DNA of 29,620 nt from Spirochaetota bacterium. Its GTDB lineage: Bacteria > Spirochaetota > UBA4802 > JAFGJZ01. A program made the translations under genes and the position numbers. The notes beneath the pieces are model-generated. The model saw only the letters and a program-made list of their open reading frames with translations, made no database searches and was not told the origin of the DNA. The stretch covers positions 1-29,620 of the forward strand of contig JAKJGA010000002.1 of the NCBI GenBank assembly GCA_022704645.1, read 5' to 3'. Shown here piece after piece: positions 1 through 7,574 of this stretch (the first letter of the stretch is position 1; each line of letters begins with the position of its first letter).

Positions 1-176
1 GAGAAAAACAGCAATATGCCGAAGAAATTACGCAAAGCGAAATGGATGAAGTACGCAGTCTTGCCCAAAATGTATTCGATGATGAGATAGCAAACAACTA
101 TATCGAAGTACAAAACGCTTTCAGCTCTCTGATGAATGATATTTTCATGGAAATTGAGATGAAAAAAACTTTTTAA
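1..176 (+). CDS. C-terminal end of an unknown protein (5' end outside window)
   Basis: An open frame enters from the left edge and ends at TAA 174-176, giving the last 57 residues of a protein whose start lies outside the window. The visible part is acidic and probably helical (many Glu, Gln, Asn and Asp) and ends in Met-Lys-Lys-Thr-Phe. No motif is recognisable. It runs in the same direction as the PilZ gene that follows, but an 82-nt gap with its own sigma70-type promoter separates them, so they need not be one operon. The function is unknown. That it is coding is supported by the open frame and by composition like its neighbours. Confidence 0.65.
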   Translation, partial: EKQQYAEEITQSEMDEVRSLAQNVFDDEIANNYIEVQNAFSSLMNDIFMEIEMKKTF

Positions 177-194
177 TACGTTTTTTCAAACTTC

Positions 195-223
195 TTGACA
201 CGGAGAAGCAGAAAATGTAGAAT
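195..223 (+). promoter_or_regulatory. sigma70-type promoter of the PilZ gene
   Basis: A perfect -35 box TTGACA (195-200) is separated by 17 nt from a -10 box TAGAAT (218-223). It lies in the gap before the PilZ gene, predicting transcription from about position 230 and a leader of about 30 nt. No dyad operator is seen around it. Confidence 0.7.
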
Positions 224-258
224 CAGATAGAGATTATTTTGTTGATCCGGCGGCAAAA

Positions 259-636
259 ATGAACGAAAAAAGAAAATTTAAACGCTACGCATGCAAAATC
301 AAAGTCCGCTTCGAACACAGCGAAGAGATGAACTCTTCTACTGAAGAGATTCTGCCTTTTAAAGGGAAAGGACACATACTCGACATAAGTCAGGGCGGAA
401 TTTTTATCGCAACGGATTCAAATGTACCGGTAAGCTGCGACATCATGGTTTCTTTCAAAACCGAATCAAGAATTTTTGAAGAAAAGGGATTCATTGTCAG
501 AACCGGAACTCTGAAGAATAATCCTGCAGAAGTTGTTAAGAAATTTGAAAATTACGATATCAAGGAAAAATCTTACATCGCTATTCAGTTTGAAAACCCG
601 ATAGATAATATCAATCAGATGGAATTTCACGGCTGA
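259..636 (+). CDS. PilZ-domain protein, probable c-di-GMP receptor
   Basis: This is a 125-aa single-domain protein. Both halves of the PilZ c-di-GMP-binding signature are present: RxxxR at residues 5-9 (R5, R9) and DxSxxG at 42-47 (D42, S44, G47), followed by beta-strand-like hydrophobic stretches. Known PilZ proteins bind cyclic di-GMP and pass the signal to motility, secretion or polysaccharide machinery. The output here is unknown because no effector domain is fused. The ribosome-binding site is weak (GGCGG before the ATG). The stop is followed after one base by the ATG of the next gene, so the two are probably translated together and the neighbour is a candidate partner. Confidence 0.88.
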   Translation: MNEKRKFKRYACKIKVRFEHSEEMNSSTEEILPFKGKGHILDISQGGIFIATDSNVPVSCDIMVSFKTESRIFEEKGFIVRTGTLKNNPAEVVKKFENYDIKEKSYIAIQFENPIDNINQMEFHG

Positions 637-637
637 C

Positions 638-1525
638 ATGCAGACTCAATTCGTTTATATAGATGATATTACCAAGATTGACTCATCCAAGGCAACCGTC
701 TACGACCTGAACAAGAGATATATCGACTCTGAAGGCAACATGTACGGTCTCAAATACAACCGCGAATCAAAAAAAATTGAAGTTATAAGACTTCTTAGAA
801 CATCGATGCAGCATGCTCAGATGGTCGCTAAAAGAATGAAGGAGAAAATGAAATCGGATCTGCCGAAACTTTCTTCTGACGAGGAAATAATTTCCAACAG
901 CGTCAATCACGACACAGCAGAAATATTTGAAGAAACAGAAGAAGCTTATTCAAGCGACACTAAAATAGTACCTGACATGTTTGTTGCCGACAGATTCAAC
1001 GATCTCCCGATTTTCAAAGAAAGACTGAAAGGTCTTTTGAGAAATATCGCCAATTCGAACATCAATTCACGTGAGCACCGCGAGATTTCAACCCCGCTTG
1101 ATGAGGTTATAAGAAATATTGAAATTGACGGATTGGGGAAAATTGAAAAAATAACTTCCTCGTACAGAGAACTAACGGAATATCCGAGATCAATCAATTA
1201 TTACATCGGACGTCTGGACAACCGGGCAAGGGAAATACTTAACAATATTCACGCTGATTCAAAGAAAATTAAATTCATACTTTGGATGGAAATGCTTCAC
1301 TCACTTAAAGAATTTTATCAGTCGGTCGGAAAAATGCTGATATCGCTTGAAAGAAATCTTGAAAAAACAGCAGAAGAACGCCTGTCGAAAATAGGAGCTC
1401 TTGAACGCCAGTCATACAATGACGCACGAACTACTATATCAAATACAAAATCCGATATTGAGGAAATGTCGAGAAAACTTAACGATTTCGAACTGTTCAT
1501 TTACAATTCGGACAATGTCTGTTAA
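638..1525 (+). CDS. Conserved-looking hypothetical protein, coiled-coil C-terminus
   Basis: I do not recognise the family of this 295-aa protein. It has no signal peptide or membrane segment, so it is probably cytoplasmic. The N-terminal 60 residues look globular, with alternating strands and charged turns. The middle is acidic (about residues 80-120). The last 110 residues are strongly helical with heptad-like hydrophobics, consistent with a coiled coil. Its ATG lies one base after the PilZ stop, which suggests translational coupling and a shared role, perhaps as the PilZ output partner (inference only). Its TAA overlaps by 4 nt the stop of the convergent gene on the other strand. Confidence 0.72.
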   Translation: MQTQFVYIDDITKIDSSKATVYDLNKRYIDSEGNMYGLKYNRESKKIEVIRLLRTSMQHAQMVAKRMKEKMKSDLPKLSSDEEIISNSVNHDTAEIFEETEEAYSSDTKIVPDMFVADRFNDLPIFKERLKGLLRNIANSNINSREHREISTPLDEVIRNIEIDGLGKIEKITSSYRELTEYPRSINYYIGRLDNRAREILNNIHADSKKIKFILWMEMLHSLKEFYQSVGKMLISLERNLEKTAEERLSKIGALERQSYNDARTTISNTKSDIEEMSRKLNDFELFIYNSDNVC

Positions 1526-1887
1526 TTATTTTCTGAATTTCTCAGAATTTCTTCTGCAAATATTTTAAGCTTCGGATGAACCTTGGGCTGGGGCAGACTG
1601 ATTTTATTTTCTTCTGTTTCAACATTTTCATCTTCGCGTATCAGTTTGGTAAACGCAAAAATCATACGGTCAAAAATTTCACTTACACGGTCTTCCCTGC
1701 CGGCCATTTTATAGTACTTATAAGCAAAAAGCGGCATTTTTTTATCAAAGTAAAAATAATCGGCAATTCTTGTTAATCCGTCTTTGTACATTGTGCTGAC
1801 GAATATTTTTTCAGCCTCGGTGAGCTTCCCCTGATTAAAAAGTTCATTGCCTTTTCTTATCAATGCCGCGCGTTCGGAACTATCCAT
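1522..1887 (-). CDS. Small TPR-like helical protein
   Basis: This is a 121-aa cytoplasmic protein. Residues 1-70 resemble one and a half tetratricopeptide units: a helix of the type GNELF-x-QGKLTEAEKIF is followed by a Tyr-rich helix containing AYKYYKMAG. The rest is a charged, partly helical tail. TPR-like units usually mediate protein-protein contacts, and no catalytic motif is visible. The ATG lies inside the 3' end of tex (8-nt overlap), so it is the last gene of the vanY-tex operon and probably translationally coupled. The specific function is unknown. Confidence 0.7.
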   Translation of the reverse strand: MDSSERAALIRKGNELFNQGKLTEAEKIFVSTMYKDGLTRIADYFYFDKKMPLFAYKYYKMAGREDRVSEIFDRMIFAFTKLIREDENVETEENKISLPQPKVHPKLKIFAEEILRNSENN

Positions 1888-4027
1888 CGGTTTTCCTTCT
1901 AAGAGATATTCTCTTCAGCTCTTTATCGACAGAAATAACTTCCGTCATTAGGGTTTCACCGACTTTAACAGCCTCTGATATGTTTGAAATAAACTTATCG
2001 GAAAGATTGGAAATATGAATCAGTCCGTCCTGATGCACGCCTATATCGACAAAAGCTCCGAATGCAGTAACATTTGTTACAACTCCCGAGAGAATCATTC
2101 CTTCACTCAAATCATCCAGCGTGCGTACGGAACTGTTAAAATCAGCATATGAATACTGCTTTCTCGGATCGCGTCCAGGCTTTGAAAGCTCTTTTAATAT
2201 ATCATCAAGAGTATATGCACCGGCCGATGAATATTTCTTTTTATCAATACGTGAAATCAAATCGGGGCTTGCAATAAGATCATTCAAATTAACACCCGCG
2301 TCTTCAGCCATCTTCATTACAATAGAATAACTTTCCGGATGAATAGCTGATGAATCAAGCGGATTCGGCGCGTCCTTAATGCGAAGAAATGCCGCACACT
2401 GCTCGAAAGCCTTTTCTCCGAGACCGCTTACTTTTTTAATATCCATCCTGGATTTAAAACCCTTAAGCTCATTTCTTTTTTTTACAATTTTGGCGGCAAG
2501 AGAACTTCCGACACCGGACACATAAGAAAGAATTTCAACTGATGCCGTATTGACGTCCACTCCGACTTTATTAACGCATAATTCAACTGAATCTTTCAGA
2601 GCCTCTTTAAGCTCCTTCTGGTCAACATCATGCTGGTATTGACCAACACCTATAGCACAGGGATCTATTTTTACAAGCTCAGACAAAGGATCCTGAAAAC
2701 GCCGCGCGATATTTACAGCGCTTCTTACTGTAAGATCAAGATCCGGAAACTCCCGGCGTGCGGTTTCGGATGCAGAATATACAGAAGCTCCCGACTCGCT
2801 CACCATGACGACAGGAATTTCTTTGGAAACAAAGTCTTTAATGAAATCCTCTGTCTCCCTTCCGGCAGTTCCGTTTCCAATCGAGATAAACTCAACTGAA
2901 TATTTATCAATTATCTTCTTTACTGCAGCTTTTGCCTCTGCCTCCTTCTTTTGAGGTTCATGAGGATAAATAACATCATATCCGAGAAATTCATTAGTTT
3001 TACTTATTACGGCAAGTTTGCATCCGCTTCTGAAACCAGGATCGATTCCAAGAATAGTTTTTCCTCCGGCATACGGCGACAGAAGAAGATTCTCCAGGTT
3101 TTCAGCAAAAATCGATATTGAAAATTTTTCACTTTTTTCGATATACTTCCGGAGAACTTCGTTTGAAACCGAGGGAAGAATGAGCCGCTTGAGAGAATCA
3201 AGCGCGGCTTTTCCGATTTCATCCGCAAAAATATTCTGTTTCTTAGTATATTCATTTTTTATTTTGCCGAGAAATATTTCTTCATTCTCAGCATCGACAC
3301 TAATCGAAAGTACACCTTCATTTTCCCCGCGCCGCAGAGCAAGAATTCTGTGCGGAGGTTCTTTTGATATCGCAGATGAAAATGAATAGTATTGCTCGTA
3401 TTTCGTGCGCTTATCCTTATAGTCCTTTTTAACCTTTGCTGAAATGATTCCTTTTGAGGTTATTTCTTCACGTACGGTTTTTCTAATACCGCTGTTTTCC
3501 GATATAATTTCCGCAATGATATCAAGCGCTCCGCTTAAAGCTTCATCGGCTGAATTAACCTGTTTTTCAGGATTGATAAAACTTTTCAATATTTCGGATT
3601 TATCTTCTTTCCCGGCAGAATACAGAATGATTTCTGCAAGTTCCGCTAGTCCTTTCTCACGTGCAATCGACGCGCGTGTCTTTTTTTTGGGTTTATACGG
3701 AAGATAAATATCTTCCAGCATATCAGAGTCACTGCAGTCGATGATTGACTTTTTTAATTCATCGGTCATTTTACCCAGAGATTCTATTACTCCGATGATA
3801 TAATCTTTGCGTTCTTCGAGTGATTCAATTTCTTTATATCTTCTTGAAATATGAAGAACCTGCTTTTCGTCCATGTTACCGGTCATTTCTTTTCTATAAC
3901 GTGAAATAAACGGAACGGTACACCCGTCTTTCAAGAGATTAACGGTATTTATAATATAAACGGATTTAACTTTAATTTCAGCCGAAATTATTTCGGCGGT
4001 TGCTTCTATTTCAATCATTACAGACAT
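1880..4027 (-). CDS. tex: Tex family S1 RNA-binding transcription accessory protein
   Basis: The protein is 715 aa, close to the usual length of Tex (about 720-780). In order it shows the helical Tex N-terminal region (1-300), a YqgF/RNase H-like domain starting with ILGIDPGFRSGC (about 325-430), paired helix-hairpin-helix motifs (about 500-555, including VSGVGSSLA and VSGLGEKA), and a C-terminal S1 domain (about 639-712, with AFGAFVDIGVHQDGLIHIS). Tex binds nucleic acid through S1 and associates with RNA polymerase. It is linked to transcription and stress or toxin expression in other bacteria. The start overlaps the end of the VanY-type gene by 10 nt and has a poor Shine-Dalgarno, so it is probably coupled. 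ATG 4018 (residue 4) is an alternative start. The stop is TAG. Confidence 0.95.
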   Translation of the reverse strand: MSVMIEIEATAEIISAEIKVKSVYIINTVNLLKDGCTVPFISRYRKEMTGNMDEKQVLHISRRYKEIESLEERKDYIIGVIESLGKMTDELKKSIIDCSDSDMLEDIYLPYKPKKKTRASIAREKGLAELAEIILYSAGKEDKSEILKSFINPEKQVNSADEALSGALDIIAEIISENSGIRKTVREEITSKGIISAKVKKDYKDKRTKYEQYYSFSSAISKEPPHRILALRRGENEGVLSISVDAENEEIFLGKIKNEYTKKQNIFADEIGKAALDSLKRLILPSVSNEVLRKYIEKSEKFSISIFAENLENLLLSPYAGGKTILGIDPGFRSGCKLAVISKTNEFLGYDVIYPHEPQKKEAEAKAAVKKIIDKYSVEFISIGNGTAGRETEDFIKDFVSKEIPVVMVSESGASVYSASETARREFPDLDLTVRSAVNIARRFQDPLSELVKIDPCAIGVGQYQHDVDQKELKEALKDSVELCVNKVGVDVNTASVEILSYVSGVGSSLAAKIVKKRNELKGFKSRMDIKKVSGLGEKAFEQCAAFLRIKDAPNPLDSSAIHPESYSIVMKMAEDAGVNLNDLIASPDLISRIDKKKYSSAGAYTLDDILKELSKPGRDPRKQYSYADFNSSVRTLDDLSEGMILSGVVTNVTAFGAFVDIGVHQDGLIHISNLSDKFISNISEAVKVGETLMTEVISVDKELKRISLRRKTDG

Positions 4028-4755
4028 ACCGGACTTATTGTATTTACATATTCTTCGGCTTTATCGATGAAAAGCTCAGAACCGGAAAACTTTTTTAAAA
4101 TATAAAAATCCTTCTTTGAAGAATATCTATCATTCCATTCTTTAATAAATTTCTTCGATAAAGGAAGATAAGACCAATGCCACTTTTCTTCCTGATAACC
4201 TCCGGTTCTGCCGGAAGTATAGGGCTGTGCAAAACCGAATCTGGCGGCATTTACAACAAGCCACATATATAAAATCTGACCGTCACCGCTTTCGAAAAAT
4301 GAATTATTCAGCGAATTGATGTCAAAGTCAGTTCCCCAGTGATGACGGCTGGTTCCCGGCATCGATGAAAAATCCAGAATGTTTATGCCGCGCTTATATA
4401 AATTTTTTTCTTTAGAATATGCCCCGTTCCACTTGGAATTCCAGATGCGTGCCTGATCGTCGAATGTTCTGGTAGAACTTATCACGGTAATTTTAATGGA
4501 CACTTCCTTCTGATTATTTTTTGCACGTTCTGAATTTAATTCTTTAACATATGAATCAAAAGCTGCGGACATCTTCTCGAGAGCGTAAGCTGCTTCTTTC
4601 CGCAGATAATGAGTTTTAGAATCAGTCCGGATAAATGTTTTTTTCAGATTAATGAAGGATGAATCCGATGATGGATTAATTCCGCCGGCAAGATCTTTCA
4701 GCTCATAAGCAAAGGCAAAAAACGGGATTAAGAGTCCAAAAACAAGTTTTTTCAT
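4018..4755 (-). CDS. D-alanyl-D-alanine carboxypeptidase, VanY/M15B type
   Basis: This 245-aa exported peptidase has a short Sec signal peptide (residues 1-16, MKK then a hydrophobic core ending AFA). The M15 zinc ligands are visible: SxHxxGxxxD at 136-145 (H138, D145), and the ExxH motif at 190-193 (E190, H193) within a WHW context. Enzymes of this family trim the terminal D-Ala from peptidoglycan stem peptides in the periplasm. A good ribosome-binding site (GGAG, 5 nt before the ATG) fixes the start. It is first in an overlapping operon with tex and the TPR-like gene. Its upstream gap contains a 14-bp A/T palindrome (4805-4818) but no convincing promoter. Confidence 0.9.
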   Translation of the reverse strand: MKKLVFGLLIPFFAFAYELKDLAGGINPSSDSSFINLKKTFIRTDSKTHYLRKEAAYALEKMSAAFDSYVKELNSERAKNNQKEVSIKITVISSTRTFDDQARIWNSKWNGAYSKEKNLYKRGINILDFSSMPGTSRHHWGTDFDINSLNNSFFESGDGQILYMWLVVNAARFGFAQPYTSGRTGGYQEEKWHWSYLPLSKKFIKEWNDRYSSKKDFYILKKFSGSELFIDKAEEYVNTISPVCL

Positions 4756-4838
4756 ATTATCTCCATTTAATTCATTATCAGCTGATGCAAAAATCCGTCC
4801 ATTATTTTCTTAAGAAAAATTACTAGTAGCCGGATGTT

Positions 4839-6269
4839 TTAAAAATTTAAATTTTCGTAGAATTTTTTTTCAAAAGACGAATCATCAGTTAGACTTATAA
4901 ATTGAATTTTTTTTCTGAATTCTTTAAGTTCATCAATGTATCCGGAATTTTGCAGAGCGTACTCCGCAGATTTCAATGACAGATTCCCAGCAATAGTTAC
5001 TTTTGTTTTTTCTGCATAAGGGAAAAAACCGAGAGAAAACACATGAGATGAATTCACCGATGAGGCAAAACTTCCGGCAAGAATTATGTTGTCAGATTCA
5101 TCAAAAACAAATCCTGATTTTTCCGAAAGTATTTCAGCACCGCTTCTGCATGCAGATTTCACCAGCTGAACGGCACGCACATCCTTCTGACTGAGATAAA
5201 CCTCATCTTTCAGATAAATACGCTTTTCTCCGTCCGCGGCAGAATCGCCATTTATGATCTTTCCGCTTTTATCTATCTGGCCGGTTTTTATCAGAATACT
5301 GAAAATATCTGCAAGACCGCTTGCCGCAATTCCAAGAGCCCTACCGCCGGAATAAAGCTTATATTCAATACGGGGATAAATTCCTGAAGCAGAAATAATA
5401 GCCCCATCTCCGGCAGTCATTCCGCACGAAAGATTCATTCCTTCCACTGCCGGACCAAGAGGAACACTTGATGCATAAACTGTATTTTCCGAGATAAAAG
5501 CCATTTCAGCATTTGTTCCCATGTCGCAGATGAATGTTTTTCCGTGATAATTCCTGAAGGCATAATAAGCGCAACCCAGAAAATCCGCACCGAGAAACGA
5601 TGTAAAACACGGCAGTATTTTCACACGGCAGTTATCATTAAGTTCGTTAAATTTTCCGCGATAGTTATCCAGTTCTTCGATAGGTGCTTCATACGGAAAA
5701 GTTCCCATTTTCCCGGGATTAATTCCGCAAAAAAGTGCAAGCATCACGGTATTACCCGATATAGCAATGTCTGAAATGTCCCGGACTGCATCATCTGAAG
5801 AACACAGCTTTTTGATATTTTCCGCAAGAGCGTTGCGGATATATGAGGTCATTTTATCATATTCACGTGAGGCAATACGCGAAACAACATCGTGACCGAA
5901 AATTCTCTGGGGGTTTAAAAAAGACGCTGCTTCAGTAAATTTTCCGTCTATGAGGGCTGAAATTTTAACAACGGTTGTTCCTATATCCACTGCAAAAATT
6001 TCTGATTTCACTTTTGAGGATTTTTGAAAAACCGGTGAATCGGCAATAAATACTGTCAAATCGCAGGAAATTACATAATTGCAGGATTTTACCTGCCTTC
6101 TTCCAATAATATCTTCTATTTCAACTAAACACTTGCCGCAGATGCCCTTTCCGCCGCAGGGAGTATCAGGAAATATTGAAAAAACTGACAATGCCTCTGT
6201 AAGAAGCTTTCCTTCCTCAAATTCGGCATTTGAATTTCCGGGACTAATGGTGACTTTGAACTTCCGCAT
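4839..6269 (-). CDS. 2Fe-2S ferredoxin/ASKHA ATPase, corrinoid-activator-like (DUF4445)
   Basis: The protein is 476 aa. The N-terminus is a plant-type ferredoxin domain with C38-x5-C44-x2-C47-x15-C63 and the typical CGGKGICGKC run. After a linker comes an ASKHA fold of the COG3894 type: DIGTTVVK near residue 95, AISGNTVM near 168, a CDMGTNAEM motif near 245 and GAIISASG near 288. The family includes reductive activators of corrinoid proteins (RACo/RamA), which use ATP to re-reduce cob(II)alamin in methyltransferase systems. No corrinoid protein or methyltransferase lies in the window, so the partner is unknown. It is shorter than RACo (over 600 aa) because the linker is reduced. No clear Shine-Dalgarno precedes the ATG. 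It is divergent from the GlgD-like gene. Confidence 0.85.
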   Translation of the reverse strand: MRKFKVTISPGNSNAEFEEGKLLTEALSVFSIFPDTPCGGKGICGKCLVEIEDIIGRRQVKSCNYVISCDLTVFIADSPVFQKSSKVKSEIFAVDIGTTVVKISALIDGKFTEAASFLNPQRIFGHDVVSRIASREYDKMTSYIRNALAENIKKLCSSDDAVRDISDIAISGNTVMLALFCGINPGKMGTFPYEAPIEELDNYRGKFNELNDNCRVKILPCFTSFLGADFLGCAYYAFRNYHGKTFICDMGTNAEMAFISENTVYASSVPLGPAVEGMNLSCGMTAGDGAIISASGIYPRIEYKLYSGGRALGIAASGLADIFSILIKTGQIDKSGKIINGDSAADGEKRIYLKDEVYLSQKDVRAVQLVKSACRSGAEILSEKSGFVFDESDNIILAGSFASSVNSSHVFSLGFFPYAEKTKVTIAGNLSLKSAEYALQNSGYIDELKEFRKKIQFISLTDDSSFEKKFYENLNF

Positions 6270-6310
6270 GTACCGATTAGGTCAGATCGGGCCAAAAAAG
6301 CGAGAATTTT

Positions 6311-6331
6311 TTGCATTTCATCATAATGCAA
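6311..6331. promoter_or_regulatory. Perfect 7-7-7 dyad, candidate operator in a divergent promoter region
   Basis: The half-sites TTGCATT (6311-6317) and AATGCAA (6325-6331) form a perfect inverted repeat around a 7-nt spacer, giving a 21-bp dyad. It lies between two divergent genes and directly abuts the -35 region of the glgD-like gene. The centre-to-centre distance suits a dimeric repressor or activator. No regulator gene is adjacent. Confidence 0.5.
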
Positions 6332-6337
6332 GTTTGA

Positions 6338-6367
6338 TTGACAAAAAATACGCTTTTGACCGATAAA
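6338..6367 (+). promoter_or_regulatory. sigma70-type promoter of the glgD-like gene
   Basis: A perfect TTGACA (6338-6343) is followed after 18 nt by GATAAA (6362-6367). Transcription would start about 15 nt before the ATG at 6389, just ahead of the AAGGAG ribosome-binding site. The ORF can be opened further upstream at 6338, but that would put the start codon inside the -35 box. Confidence 0.55.
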
Positions 6368-6388
6368 TACCATAAGGAGAAAGAAGGA

Positions 6389-7564
6389 ATGAACAGCTTA
6401 ACAGTATTTATCTACCCTTCTGCAAGAGACAACTCACTTCTATCTCTAACGGATTTCCGTTCAAAATTTATGATGCCGGTAGGCGGAAAATTCCGTATTG
6501 CGGATTTTGCTCTGAGAAACGCCCTTACAGCGGATCCGTACCAGATCGTAATGTATAGTGACGTTTTTGACGATCTGCATCCTTATCTTGAAACTCATCC
6601 GATAAACCAGAAAACAAAATGTAAAATTATTCCCATTGTCGACGACTCTCTTGATGTAAAGGAACTCGCAAAAACCGTAAAAAAACATGAAACCAGTCAT
6701 TATCTTATTTACTGCGGAGATAATCCGGCGCTTATTGATTTCGGCGCAATGTACGATTTCTATATCAAAAAGAAAAAAAACAAGACTGTGCTATTCCAGC
6801 TGAAGAATTCCGAAAAAGCGTCGATGGCAAACACAGCCCTCATGACGACAAAGAAAAATTTTATTTCCGTTCTGACTGAAGCGATTAAACAAAAAAGGAA
6901 TTCTCCTCACCTGCTTGAAATGATCAACAATATGCTCATAAACAAAGGTGTCGAGAAATCAACACATCATGCCGACATCTGGCCGGTAAGAAACATTCCT
7001 GACTTCTATTCTCTCAATTACAATCTCCTATCAGGTGATTTATTCAAAACGATTTATACTGATCCGATTTTGACCGGCGGAATCAAAACCGATCAGCCGG
7101 CAAAAATAGGACCTAACGCAAATATTTCATCATCCTTTATTTCGGAAGGCTGTATAATAGACGGAAAAGTTACAGGTTCTATTATTTTCCCGGGAGTCAT
7201 TATAACTGAAAAAGCTGAAGTGAAAGATTCAATAATTCTTCCTTACGTCACCATAGCAAAAAATGCAAAAATTGAAAATGCCGTAATCGATGAATTTACC
7301 GATTACGCGAACTCGCCTTTCGTATTCAACATCGGCGAATACGCGCGCATAGGATCTGACGCTGACGGACTCAGAAACAGCGATTTTCCGAAATCGCTCT
7401 TCTCAAGCATAAGTTTAATCGGAAAGAACTGTCTAATTCCGACAAATTCTAACATCGGTTCGGCATGCTTTATTGCTTCTGCGACCGGTTTTTCTTTTTT
7501 TGAAAAAACAAAAACGCTGGAAGACGGACTTTCAATTGTACCTTATCCCGAAATCTATTCATAG
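6389..7564 (+). CDS. glgD: GlgD-like ADP-glucose pyrophosphorylase paralogue, probably non-catalytic
   Basis: The start at 6389 is chosen because AAGGAG sits 9 nt upstream and the predicted promoter precedes it, giving 391 aa. The N-terminal nucleotidyltransferase-like domain keeps the family sequence PVGGKFRIADF (30-40) but lacks the glycine-rich GGxGTRL loop that binds the nucleotide in GlgC. Residues 6-12 read VFIYPSA instead. The C-terminus (from about residue 235) shows hexapeptide left-handed beta-helix repeats (GPNANISSS, EGCIIDG, and so on). This fits GlgD, the regulatory partner of GlgC in glycogen synthesis. No glgC or other glycogen gene is in the window. Confidence 0.8.
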   Translation: MNSLTVFIYPSARDNSLLSLTDFRSKFMMPVGGKFRIADFALRNALTADPYQIVMYSDVFDDLHPYLETHPINQKTKCKIIPIVDDSLDVKELAKTVKKHETSHYLIYCGDNPALIDFGAMYDFYIKKKKNKTVLFQLKNSEKASMANTALMTTKKNFISVLTEAIKQKRNSPHLLEMINNMLINKGVEKSTHHADIWPVRNIPDFYSLNYNLLSGDLFKTIYTDPILTGGIKTDQPAKIGPNANISSSFISEGCIIDGKVTGSIIFPGVIITEKAEVKDSIILPYVTIAKNAKIENAVIDEFTDYANSPFVFNIGEYARIGSDADGLRNSDFPKSLFSSISLIGKNCLIPTNSNIGSACFIASATGFSFFEKTKTLEDGLSIVPYPEIYS

Positions 7565-7574
7565 GGGCGGATAA

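Noticed and set aside
3018..3389. 123-aa open frame on the + strand within tex
   Set aside because: It is a shadow of the tex coding sequence with no domain, start signal or independent promoter.
4805..4818. 14-bp palindrome TTTTCTTAAGAAAA as an operator or terminator
   Set aside because: It is low-complexity A/T, with no loop for a stable hairpin and no adjacent promoter boxes.
6338..6388. Upstream start for the glgD-like gene
   Set aside because: It would place the start codon in a perfect -35 box, while a good ribosome-binding site precedes ATG 6389.
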